Of a stretch of DNA of 64,000 bases, positions 34,353 through 45,070 are shown in pieces. A program made the translations under genes and the position numbers. The first letter of the stretch is position 1. Each line of letters starts with the position of its first letter. Location: contig CM056875.1 of assembly GCA_029876055.1 (NCBI GenBank), positions 3,559,001-3,623,000 on the forward strand. The letters run 5' to 3'. This DNA is from Madurella fahalii. Taxonomy: Eukaryota; Ascomycota; Sordariomycetes; Sordariales. Under the pieces are notes generated by a model. It was not told the origin of the DNA and searched no databases. It saw only the letters and a list, made by a program, of their open reading frames with translations.

Positions 34353-35275
34353 TATTGCCTAGCCGGACCACTCCTGTGTCCACTGCGGTATATAGTCGGA
34401 CGAGTCTGACGAAAGATTGACCATGCGCGCTAGGCCGGTTATTGCTGCGCGTCGATGTCCGGGCCTGGTCTGGTCTGGTCTCGCAAGCGCGTCGATCGCG
34501 TCGTGGTTCTCCAAGACTGGTGGAGTTCTCAGCGCACAGAAAAGCCACTGGCTCTTCTGCAGTCGTCCTGGCCCCACCCAGTTCTTGGCCGGGTCCCGAA
34601 CACTCTGGGAGATCGCTACAGAAAATGCATTCACCGCCCAAAGCTGAACAACGCTCAAAGCAAGTGCTGCATTATGGAATACTTGATGCGTGCAGCTGTT
34701 TTACGCAAGCTAGGACTTGATTAAGTATATTCGTGTTTAAATTACGTCAATGCATCTTCAGGTTACCGTCGTAGGCCCCCGCATACCTCCTAGGCGCCAT
34801 TGTGTCCGCCCAGTATTTTGTAGCAGCGTTCCTCCCGTCATGTGACCCCCGGGGCTCGGGACCAGATACTGGCGCATGTTATGAGTCCTTGCAGAAACCC
34901 ATTGGAAATAAAGAATACATATATATATATATATATATGCTGTGCTCTGCCCTGGGACACTCTAGCTGCTTTTTTTCCAATGCTGAGCTTCCATGAGAAC
35001 CGAGTGCAAGTGAGATGAGTGGCCATATGTTCCGGGTTTGATCCTACGCCACGCTACCAAAATGCCTATTAAAGGTAGTAATTGCAGTTGTAATGCTGTC
35101 ACGCTCACAACAGACCTGCTGGAACGCCGCAGAAAGTGCTCCATGATGGTCGAGTCCATCTTATGTCTAATCCTCCACGACCGCCGAGGCCGCAACCGAC
35201 AGACGCATAATGTTCCATGTCCGCATGCAGAAGGATGCGGTGGGCCACACGGTTCATCAAACCAAAGCAATTGAA
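34353..35275. other. Intergenic, SNF12 promoter and PDK1 3' flank, (TA)n
   Basis: These 923 bases hold the SNF12 promoter side and the PDK1 3' side. A (TA)n run lies at 34917-34938. Open frames between 34400 and 34720 are not supported by splice signals. A motif near 35036 resembling a tRNA B box lacks a matching A box. Confidence 0.45.
34917..34938. repeat. (TA)n microsatellite
   Basis: About eleven TA/AT units in non-coding sequence. It is likely length-variable between isolates. Confidence 0.9.
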
Positions 35276-37841
35276 TCAGAAAGCCGCCCCAAGCCCGTTC
35301 CTGGACTGCCGTTTGCTGAAGCGGTTGCGCTTCACATTGGTCTCCTCCAAGCTTGCTTGACTCTTGTTGAGCTGGTTGCGACCCGATCTATCGCTGATGC
35401 TGTATCCCTCAGGGAAATTCGCCCGGCCTCCCATGGTGCTTGCCGGGCTTGACATTGACGACGACATGTCGCCGAATCCGTTGTCGCTGTTGTACGAGCC
35501 AACCACGTTTTGTGAGATTGCCAGGTCCTTCGCCCTTTCCAGCGACTCGATCCACTCGTCTACCGAGAACTTTGCGCCCTCGTTTTGCGAAGACTTGGGT
35601 TCTTCGAATGTGTAGTGCACCCCGTTCTGTGCGGCTGTCTCAGTGGTCCCGCTCTGACGCACGAGGGGCGGGGCTAGAACGAAGAGAGCATGCATAACTT
35701 ACCGTGTCAACACACCACACCATCTGCCCCTTAGCGTCTAACTGGCTCCTCCAGACACAATCTGCTCCCAGCAACGAGATCTCCTGCTTAGCCCGCTTCT
35801 CGTCCCCACCGGCCGGGCAGAGCACGATACGTCCGCTAGACGTGATCATAACCAGCCGTTGCCTCTTTTTGGTTGTACTGCCGCCAAAGAAACGGGACAG
35901 CTTCTTGTGGCCGTCGCCGTCGCCCTTCCCGTGCGGGCTATTAGGGATCGGCGACGATATTACCATCAAGTCACCGAGCTTTAGTATTCTTTCGTTGTTC
36001 CTCGTCAGCACAGGTGACCATTCGATGTCGAGTTGTGTCGGTGGTGGTAGTTCCGTGATAATTCTGGCGGGCCTTGACCCATTGGCCTGCGCCTGGGGCC
36101 CCCGCGGATTTGCAATCGGCTTTGGGGGGCTCGAGCCTGTCCCGTTTAGCTGGATGATGTGCGGCTCCTGCGCCGCAGGTACATATGGCCGCAGGCGTGG
36201 CGCCTTCATCCTCCACAGCTCCTTGCCAAACTGCTGCCCGTCGAAAAATTCGTGGTTCCTAATGTGCTCCACTGTCAGACGCCGGGATGGGTCTAGCACT
36301 AGGCATCGTTCGACGAGATCTCGTGCGGCCGGCGGGAATCCGGCCGGAAACTCGTATTCCAAGTTGACAATCTTTTGGAACGTCAGGTACTCCGTGCCGC
36401 CCTTGAAAGGAGGGCGGCCAACGAGGAGCTGGTATATAATGCACCCGAATGCCCACAGGTCACTGGGCTTGCCCGCAGATTTGTCTGTTAGGAGCTCCGG
36501 GCTCACGTACTCGGCCGTCCCCACAAAAGATGCGTTCCTCTCGTCGTCTTGGGAGCTGCCTGGTCCCGGTGCCTCTTCCGCCGGCCCCTGTACGAATTTG
36601 GCGGTACCGAAATCAGTGATCTTGACGTGCATTTGATCGTCCAAGAGCACGTTCTCGGGCTTGAGGTCCCGGTGGATGACCCCCCTCGAATGCATGTACG
36701 CAATGGCGTCCAGAATCTGGGCGCCGTAGAATCTCGTGCACTCGACATCAAAGGTACCCGTCTTCTTCAACACGCCTAACAGCTCGCCACCGTTGCAGAG
36801 GTCCAGCACATAATAGAGTGACGATTCGTCCTGAAAAGTATAGTAGAGCCGGACAATACCGGGATGGTCCGTGAGTCGGTTCAGCGTGTTCTTTTCGATG
36901 TTGACATACTTGATCTTCTTTTCCTTGATGATGTGCTTCTTGTCGAGCACCTTGACGGCGTATTCTCGGAGGGTTTGACGATCGGTGGCGAGGTAGACGG
37001 TGCTGTACGAGCCCTCGCCCAGTACTCTGCCAAAAGTGAAATCTCTGACGCCCTTCTTGACCGATTTAATGATCGTCCGACCCTCGGCATCGACCTCTTT
37101 CCTCAGGCTGACCGCCGCGCCTCGGTCTTTCCACTCCTCACTGCTCGCCAGCGGTGGCATGTCCGGTCCATAACTGCCGGGCGGCGCATGCGGGACGCCC
37201 GGAACCGACGCATACCCTCCGCCCATCCCTCTCGAGCTCCTCCTCGGTGGTAGCATACCGCTCGGCCCGTTCCCTGGTTGAGCCGGACCAGGTCGGCCGG
37301 AATGATGCGACCGGCTTGGCTCTCGTGATGGCATGCGCGATGGGCTTGGTTGGTCAACTCTAGGGTCGGTCCTCATTCCATGCACGGAGGACTGCGACAT
37401 CTCGTTCCTTAGGCCGGGATAGTGAGCTCCCTGTTGCTGGTCGTGCTCCATTCTCCGATTTTGCCCAGCCCCTGGCGAGTGGCTCCCGTTCTCCGACTGG
37501 TACGAGCCATATTGAGCTGCTTGGATGGCGTCACTGGCGCTGTTCGAGCTTGCGCGGGCACGGGCAGCATTCAGATTGTTTTGTGCAGTCTTGAGGATGG
37601 CGGCAGCGGATTCGTATGTGTGCGGCTGCCGGGTTGGGGAGTCTCGGGAGATTTCTTGAGCCTCAGCATTCTGCGGAGTCCGGGGGGCAGCATCTCCTCT
37701 ATTCCCGGCCACGGGCGCGGGCTGGGTTGTCCGGGCGTCGTCTAGGCCGGCAGAGGTGTCTTGCGAAGGGTTTGGGGAGTCGTCGGGATTGGCAATCCGT
37801 AGACCCCCTAGTGCCTGGGAGAGACTGAGGTCACCGTTCAT
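35276..37841 (-). CDS. PDK1/Pkh-type serine/threonine protein kinase
   Basis: This is the phosphoinositide-dependent kinase 1 family (yeast Pkh1/2, fission yeast Ksg1), which phosphorylates the activation loop of AGC kinases and supports eisosome and cell-wall signalling. Start at 37841, one intron near 35640-35700 (GTAAGT) joining VDT to SGTTETAAQNG, stop at 35276. A disordered N-terminus of about 240 residues precedes the kinase domain: GEGSYSTVYLA glycine loop, YAVKVLDK lysine, HRDLKPENVLL catalytic loop, ITDFGTAKF and ASFVGTAEYVSPELL activation segment with the autophosphorylated Ser. A C-terminal PH-like domain (LTRNNERILKLGDLMVISS to WCVDT) follows, as in PDK1. All catalytic residues are present. 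Confidence 0.93.
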
Positions 37842-39820
37842 GATTCACGAATTTACGGCTCCAACGAAGGCGGTGACGAAATCGGCGAGCGGAAAGACGA
37901 GCGGGTAGCGACTAAGGACAGTGAACGACTACGTAGTATTGACGGCGGGCATGCGGTCTGCTTGAACGAAAGGCAGGGCCAGGGCCAGTGTGCCGCGAGG
38001 GTGGCGATTGGGAGACGATGGCGGGGCGTCGACGCGAGCCTCAGTAGCCGTAGGTCTCTGTGAGTCTCGTATCGAGATGCTGCTGGCAGGCCGGGCCCGT
38101 GAATTTAGCGATTGTTGGGCATCGAGCAGCCCACCTCGTGCGAATGAAGCACCGGAATGCGGGGGTGCACGGTCGAACTGCCCTCCGATGAAGAGACAAG
38201 CGGATCGAAAACCGGCCTAGCTGACTGCGGGGACGCGGGTTAATCAAACGACGGTTGGGCGAGAGTCGGTCGTGGTGTACTCTGTAGGGGTTAGTTGCGA
38301 GTATGCCGATTGACGACTCGGTGGTGGAGGACTTGGCCTCACACGGGTCTCCAGCAAGGTACGAGCTAAGTCGGCGTACTGTGCAGAATACAACGGAAAG
38401 TACACCGTCCCCTAGCAAACTCAGATCTAGATGGGGGAGACTGCGACCAGTAAAACCATCCAGTGGAGTCCCGGCGTAAGCTGAAAATAGAATGACAGAA
38501 AAGATAGCCCACAGCGCCTTGGACCTGGCTACAGAGCGAAATTGCAGACGCGTCGGGGAGGAAGTGGGCTCTTCCGGCACCCGTTTAATTGTTAGCGGCC
38601 ATGTGTCATTCGATCGGGAAATTTGGAGTCGCAAAAAAAAAGTTCGGACAGCAGCGGTGCTTAGCCACTGACATTCGTCATTCAAGGACGTGTCCAGCTC
38701 ACGCATCACTTCAGTTTATTTTCGACGGTGTCTCTGAAAAGATTTAGGCTCGCTCCCGGTGGCACTAGCATCTCTTTCCAGGCATTCGAATTGAAAGAGG
38801 GTCCGCGGTCGGGGAGAGAAGCGCTGGATCTTGTGGGGGCTCAAATGCTGCAAGCGGTCCTCGAGCATTGCATCTCGCCGCATCTTAACGACGCCATGAT
38901 CGGACAACCTAACCCTATCAAAGAGTCCACCTGCAGGGCCGACAATGCTATTCTTGGTGTCGCGGTCGGTGCGCTATTCGACTTCCGGTAACGAACCTGG
39001 GTTCTAAAGAGAAAATGGCTGCTTCGGACTGAGGAATGTCTTATCATACTATGGCCTCACCTGACCCACCTTCAACGGAACTTGCACTAAGCCCTTTCAG
39101 ATGGAAGCCTATTTAATGGGCTTGAAGATTGATATAAAGCGGACGCAGAAGTGGATGGATGATGCCTATTCAAGCCCAAAAAAAAAAAAGAAAAAAAGAA
39201 AAAAAGAAAAAAAGAAAAAAAGAAAAAAAGAAAAAAAGAAAAAAAGAAAAAAAAAAGAAAAAAAGAAAAAAAGAAAAAAAGAAAAAAAAAAAAGGGCGTT
39301 GCAAATGATTGATGCTGTTTGAGTGCTTAGTTTTCTCGAATCCAGCATATTTAATAGAATAGTATCCCATTGAGCATTGTTTGCGTTGCCGTTCAAAAGC
39401 TTATTCATCTGCCTAACTATTGCACATCAAGCAGCAAAACTGGGAATTTTCAATGAGGTCTTGCCAAAGTAAGTTTAGCGCAGATGGTTGCAGGGGTGCC
39501 AGACGGGACCATAGTACAACGGGACTTTCTCCATAGTCCAAAAGGCCGTTCCCTAATTATCACCTGCCTCGACAACTTCCCCGTGTTTTGGACCCGTGTG
39601 AAAGCAACTAACGCAGTGCACTGAACGCAGCTTCTCTAAGAATTCCATATGTGATCTGTCTCTCAGCTCAACTGCTGGCAACACAGTGACACAAGCTTGG
39701 AAGTGAGGACAGCCTCGTCGTCGCTCCTTCCCGACATCGCCATATCTTGTGCTTTCCAAACCTTCTCAGGAGCTGTCACTTGCGCTCCTTGAACAGTACT
39801 AGCGGCCGTCTTTGCTCACA
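37842..39820. other. Gene-poor spacer with purine tract and possible remnant
   Basis: 1,979 bases with no confident gene. The PDK1 promoter and leader occupy the left part. A frame at 38728-38991 (LAPGGTSISFQAFEL, MLQAVLEHCISPHL) looks protein-like but has no ATG, so at best it is an exon or a remnant. The (GAAAAAAA)n tract follows at 39178-39293. Beyond it lies the leader of the orphan gene starting at 39821. Confidence 0.4.
39178..39293. repeat. 116-bp pure A/G tract of GAAAAAAA units
   Basis: About a dozen units of seven A plus one G, with longer A-runs at both ends and in the middle. Every base is a purine on the plus strand. An inverted repeat, GGGCTTGAA at 39118-39126 and TTCAAGCCC at 39169-39177, abuts its left edge. 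It could be a simple microsatellite or the degenerate poly(A) tail of an old retroposon; no element body or target duplication is evident. Confidence 0.95.
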
Positions 39821-41902
39821 ATGCCAATCTCAATTGTTCCCTTCAGTTCCCGCGTTGTTTCCTTCGGTGTATCCATTGCTGTCAATATCGTCTCAAAGGC
39901 GACCATCGTATTTATTGGGATAATGTTCCGCCTTAGCCCGACAGTCATCACCTTGGCCATGGCCGAGGTTATTGCAGTTGTACATCGCCGCCGATTTCGC
40001 AGGTACCTTGAATCGGACGATGTCCATTCCCTACACGGTGTAGTAGACAGAGGCCAAATAGACGCATCGTCCAGCAGTGTCACCTCCTCCTCAGACACCC
40101 TTGGTCGAGAATTAGCACCGCAGCCGGACGGGGATAAAAGGGATATCTCTCCTCCGGACGCCGGCAGCCGAACGTTTCCGTTTGTGGACCGCCCGCCAGT
40201 CGAGCTGGTCCTTCGACAGAGAGGTGGTGATGGCCTCATACTACTCCCGGAACTCTCTGGTAGACGAGAGCGTCGTTGGGAGGTTGGTGAAGAGGTCATG
40301 GGCCCTTCTTCCTCACGGCAACACTCCCTACATGCACCTCTGCTATCGATGACACCCAGGCTCCGTCCATCCGATGCAGCATTTACTGACGCGGCGTCGG
40401 TTTCGGACCACTCGCAAGGTCTTCACGGCTCTGTGGGCTCGTCCTCCACTCCGGCTACCCCTGTGCCAGTGCCTCATGATGATAGAAGTATGGTGGAACA
40501 GAAAGTTGTGCCGTCTGCCGACAGAGCATCATTAATGGGACTATGGGAATCGGACACCTCCGCTTCAATCCAGCTCACCGCATCCCGTTCACCCTCCTCT
40601 CATCCGGTTGGTCTTCCCCGCTGCAGCATTAGCAATTTCTTGCGATGTTGACAAGTGGTAGAACTCAATATATGGAGAAGACGGGGAACTGAGCAATGGC
40701 ATTGAGCCGCCCATTCCGCGTCATGGCACGGCCCGGGGAGCGTCCGTCAATGTCGAGACCACGCCGAACACACCTACCATGTCTAGCCAGGTATGTCCGG
40801 TTCGATTCGCTGAAAATATCGCTATGAACTGCCAGGGCCGATTAGAGCGGAGAGAAGGCTTTGGCGCAACCGGGGTTCTGCAGACTGGACTCTGAGCACT
40901 CCTGTTCACATCAGCAATGCTGACTCCCAACTTCAGGAGAGTGTATCAGACGAGCGTTCGCCGACACCACTGCCCAGAGCTTCATTGCTGCGGATATACA
41001 ACGACTCGATACCGGCCTTGTCACAGCCACGGACACCGCAGAACTTGCCTGAAGCGCGTCACCAAAGTCGCCTACAAGGATCGTATACACTCCCGGCGCG
41101 GCGAAGATCTCCGCAGCCCGCTAGGACACCTATGACGAGCCGGCAAAGGCGTGGCCGGGGTGGAAGGAGGGAGCCTAGTCCTTTGGGACTGCAAACGCCT
41201 GGGTTCATGGGTTTGTATGGCGGCATCGAGAACATGGACGATGCCGTCTTGTTTGAAGAGGCGACGCGTGAGTCGCAATCTAGATCACCAGTGGCCTGGG
41301 GTTCCGACCAGGAGAGATAGCAGTCCGTCGGAGGCAGTCCCCGAGATTCCAAGTGTATACCACAGACGTTATTGTTAAGCAAAGTTTTTTGCAAGCACTG
41401 GTAGGCTCATGCAGAAGTGGAGCGTGACCACACGAGACTTGGAAGCAATTACGGTATTTCCGTTCGAGAGCACTAAAAATACATCCATACAAGCCCTCAC
41501 AAGTCTGTTTTTGCAGGTCCATCAATGTCCATGTTTGGCCTTCCGGTATCACCAGCCTCATGACATGGGGTGTTGGCGATCCTGACCGAGAAGCGCGTTA
41601 TATTGGATGCGGCATCTTACCGGCAATCTGTGGCTCCGCAGGACGACAGCGATGGGCACGTGAGTGTGGGTCTCGGGTGCCCGATGACTTGCGGGAGATG
41701 GTTTCTGCGGAGCCGTGACTGGCCACAATTTGTGTGGCGTCGTAACCAAGCACTTCAGGAACGGGCGTGGAAGACTACAGCCAGCGAATGGGAAAAGCTG
41801 GCAGGAGGGCTGGTGGACCTGCCGGCCACTCCGAGCAGCAAGAGCACGGACCGTCAGCGCAAAGAGCAGGACAACCAGAGGGCAACAGCCGGTTTACGCT
41901 AG
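39821..41902 (+). CDS. Orphan fungal gene, six proposed exons, unknown function
   Basis: The model has exons 39821-40606, 40662-40790, 40937-41267, 41517-41545, 41642-41659 and 41759-41902, which add up to 478 codons in phase. Introns show GT..AG ends, for example GTATGT..CTTCAG and GTGAGT..TTGCAG. Intron 1 is 55 nt with a TTGAC branch just before GTAG. Exon 5 is only 18 nt; skipping it keeps the frame. An in-frame TGA at 41561 is removed only if the GTATCA donor at 41546 is used, otherwise the protein ends ..PVSPAS. The N-terminus is hydrophobic (VSFGVSIAVNIVSKATIVF, then TVITLAMAEVIAVV), the middle Ser/Pro/Arg-rich, and the C-terminus has TASEWEKLAGGLVDLP. I recognise no family. Confidence 0.5.
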
Positions 41903-42677
41903 CCGTATACAGATCCCTGGCATGTTCCGCCGCTCTCAAACTGCTGCACGACCGGGTTTGCCAATCACGAGCATCTCTGTGGGTCTTAACCCCACCCGGA
42001 ACCGCAGCCAATGGGATGCCCCAGCGCCCTTCCATGCGACACATCCGCAGTCCCAGCTCTCCGATGCCTTTTTGTCTGCCTCGCAGCTCCTCGCATGGTC
42101 CTCCTGCACCGGCAGTCTTCTGCCTCTGCCTCGCATCTGTCGCCGCCCTGCTTCCCTCCTCTTTCTCTCCTTCCCTTCCCTTCTTTCTCTCCTTCCCTTC
42201 CCTTCTTTCTCTCACTTCTCTCCCCTTCTCCATACAACCTCCAGACCACTTCATCTTCTCTCCATATCTCTTCCCACCATTCTGACCCTCATTCGGCCAC
42301 GCCCACCTCGCCCTCCACTTACACGACTCGCGATCACGCTGCCCTCGCCGTCGCGTGCCAGGCCCGGGGGCCTTCCTACTACCTCCTCTACTGCTTATCC
42401 TCATCGCCGACACCAATCCGTCCCCCCTCAATACCATCAATCTCCAGAATCTCACTTGCGGAATTGGCACCATTCCGCCATCCCTCTCTTCTGGCCAATT
42501 GCTTACTCGACCCCGGCCACACGTCGCTACTCGACTTTGCCTTCCCTGCCGTGCCGCACTTGTCTTAACATAGCACTTACATCTACCACTGACGCGCGTT
42601 GAGCTGACCAGTGTCGCCTTCTTCGCATCTAACCCAATCTCTTATACTCATCTAGCATACCCAGCAGATTTCCCAAG
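41903..42677. other. Pyrimidine-rich leader region before a conserved fungal gene
   Basis: These 775 bases include a C/T-rich block (42130-42240) with a tandem 22-bp duplication. Pyrimidine tracts before strongly expressed fungal starts are common, so this is best read as promoter and 5' UTR. No gene is supported. Confidence 0.45.
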
Positions 42678-43625
42678 ATGCCGTCGTTCGATCGCATTTA
42701 CGCTTCGTCGCCAGTTCTGGCCATGCCGCCACAGGCCGCTCATCAAGTCTCGCTCGGCAAGTCCTTCCTGCAGCACCAAGCCATATCTCTCGGCCAGCCA
42801 GTCTCATGGCCCGCGCAACTCGTTCGCAGCTCTTTGGTCGCCGGTCGCAAACGGTCCAGAGACGAGGCATCCGTCAACCTCGACCCTCCGGAGAAGGTGG
42901 TCGAGGCTCCCGTCGTTAAAGAACCAGAGGATGAATGGGTCTATGGTCCTGGCATGACACTCATCAAGAAGAATGCTGGCTACGTCGCCGATGCTGGCAG
43001 CCAGTCCGGCACGTGGGTCGAGGAACGGGCTGCTGAGGAGGAGGCACGCAAAGCCGAAGCCGCCCTTCTTGCCCAGGAGCAATTGGCCCAGTCGCGCCCA
43101 TCCTTGAGGAGCCACAAATCTCAACGACTGGACATGACGACACCTACCATCGCAAACGACAAGCTCCCGAGCCGTCGCTCTAGTCCTACGCGCGAGGTGA
43201 CCAACCCAATGACAGCCTCGTCAGATTCCATTGCGCAGCCAATCGTAGACGACTTCACCTTTCATCTCGGCATTGGCTGGAGCCGGATCAGCGAAAACAT
43301 CGAAGCCGCAGCACGCGGCTGGGCACGCTACATCGAAAATCACTACCCCGTCACCAACGTCAAGATCCTCTTGGAGAGTCGCGGCCTCCAGTCGTACCTA
43401 GTTGAAGCCACCGAAGGATATTTCCTCTTTGCCGAGAATCTCCGCCAAGGCCGGCTTGTCAGCAGGACTCCTGAAGGCGCCCTAAACAACCTCAAGATTT
43501 CTCCGCCTGTCTTCGATGGACTCGACACGATGGACGCCTCCAATTCACCCAAGTCCCTGGACTCAACCTCTGGGATCACGGCCCACGCTACTCCCGTCAC
43601 CTCCGTCGAGATGGACATGAGCTGA
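42678..43625 (+). CDS. Conserved fungal protein of unknown function, 315 aa
   Basis: An intronless gene with ATG in the context CCCAAGATGCCG. The N-terminal third is disordered, with a basic patch (RKRSRDE), then GPGMTLIKKNAGYVADAG and an Ala/Glu-rich helix. A folded region spans about residues 190-270: DDFTFHLGIGWSRISENIEA, ARYIENHYPVTNVKILLES, LQSYLVEATEGYFLFAE. A short acidic tail ends the protein. I recognise the folded segment as the kind shared among Sordariomycetes hypothetical proteins but know no function. No signal peptide or membrane segment is seen. The basic patch near residue 57 could be a nuclear signal. Confidence 0.85.
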   Translation: MPSFDRIYASSPVLAMPPQAAHQVSLGKSFLQHQAISLGQPVSWPAQLVRSSLVAGRKRSRDEASVNLDPPEKVVEAPVVKEPEDEWVYGPGMTLIKKNAGYVADAGSQSGTWVEERAAEEEARKAEAALLAQEQLAQSRPSLRSHKSQRLDMTTPTIANDKLPSRRSSPTREVTNPMTASSDSIAQPIVDDFTFHLGIGWSRISENIEAAARGWARYIENHYPVTNVKILLESRGLQSYLVEATEGYFLFAENLRQGRLVSRTPEGALNNLKISPPVFDGLDTMDASNSPKSLDSTSGITAHATPVTSVEMDMS

Positions 43626-45070
43626 ATGGCTTCGTGATGTGGCGTTGGCGTTAACAGGAAGGTGCTTGCTTTGCAGCGCGATTTGTTGAGTGGTCCAGTG
43701 GCCGGTATGGTTTTGAGCTGGCAGCGTCAGCGCGCATTATCTTTTCTGATATTCTAGTTTTGGGGACAAGGTTCTTTCTTCTTTCTCATTCGCAGATCAA
43801 AAGGTAACCTGGCTTTATCGGGGATTTTCGGAGTCGGCCAAGGGTTTGCATAGTGATATTGTACTACTAAGGGCAATTCGACTTTACGTTACGACAATTG
43901 CAATTTCTGAACGAAGTGAACAAGTGAAGAGCTGAGCGGGGGTTTTTTTACTAAGCTTCGTGTGTAGAACTGGCGTGGCTGGCCGCCACAGCTGTCATCG
44001 GCTGGCATTTGCCTTTCTTCCCAGCCTCCGGAGAATGACCTTGGAACAACCAGTTTCGCCAGCCATCTTTCTTAAATCTAGGATATTGCAATAACTGTTA
44101 ACGACTTAAGCCTTTGCCGTTTACAAGTCAGCATTGGAAAGGAAGAATAGTTCCATTCCAGCCACTGCAAACGGAAATGATTTTGCGGCGCAAATAGCAA
44201 TGGACACCACAACGTTACTCTCATCAACTCCAAAGCCCTCCATATCGAGTAGTTCAATCATGCCGGAAACGAAAACCATCGCTTTGAACAAGGAACCCCG
44301 AATCGAGTCTGGGTGACACAGACCACAGAGAACACCTGCAGGGAGGACGAGGACGCGGACGCGTGCCCCGGAGCTTGCATCGCGACCTAGCTCAAATAAC
44401 GTGCAGGATGCGTCTGGTTCTCTGCCCAGGCATTTCGGTCAACACGACCTTGTTTTTTCTCCTTCTCCTTTGTTTCGCTTCCGTTCGCCGAAGACCTTGT
44501 CATAAGTTTTCCCACTTGTTTCATCTCTTCCTCGCCGCTATTTATTGCTATCGCCTATGGTCCTTCACCAAGGCGACAGCCTGCAACGCAAACCGGACGT
44601 TGGCCACCAATCATTGCTGGCAGAGCGAACCGACTGCCCTTGCCTGCCGAGCTTCCTGGCAGTGGCGAAATCGCAAGCAGTAGCAGCAGCAGTTCGTTCG
44701 CCGTTGACAGCCGGGACACAGCCTCGCCGAGTCACGGGCTCGACGTTTTTCATCGCGAAAACAGACCATTTTCCCTGCAGGAATAACTGCACCGATATTT
44801 TGACCTTCGTCTCACCTCTGTTATTTCCCCCGGGCAGTTGTTTTGGATTCCATCTTGGGGACGAATCCCTGATGCAGTGACCCCGCTCTCGTACGACATC
44901 AGCTCTGCCGGTCAGTTGCCAGCCGTCAAGCTTGCCCGTGCCGTTTAGGAACGGGTAACCAGGAGGCAGCCGGGTCGCGAGAAGGGGCTTGCCACGAGAA
45001 GCTCGAACGACAGAAAATCAGACGAGACCAGAGGGTCATCGGTGGAGCAACGGCCGAACCTCCTGCATTC
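43626..45070. other. Intergenic, long leader of the BTB gene
   Basis: 1,445 bases without a supported gene. Several short open frames occur upstream of the BTB start (for example 44363-44880), which would act as upstream ORFs if transcribed. No repeat or RNA gene was identified. Confidence 0.4.

Noticed and set aside
35030..35060. GGGTTTGATCC, similar to a Pol III B box
   Set aside because: No A box at the right spacing upstream and no foldable cloverleaf. Probably chance.
38041..38709. 222-codon minus-strand frame upstream of the PDK1 gene
   Set aside because: No recognisable protein features, no start context and no splice support. It is probably leader or spacer; an upstream ORF remains possible.
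38728..38991. Protein-like open frame without an ATG (LAPGGTSISFQAFEL..)
   Set aside because: It starts only at GTG and I found no supported upstream exon. It could be a remnant, but the evidence is too weak for a gene call.
39166..39408. Lys/Arg or Phe-rich frames through the purine tract
   Set aside because: They are products of a microsatellite, with no protein-like sequence on either side.
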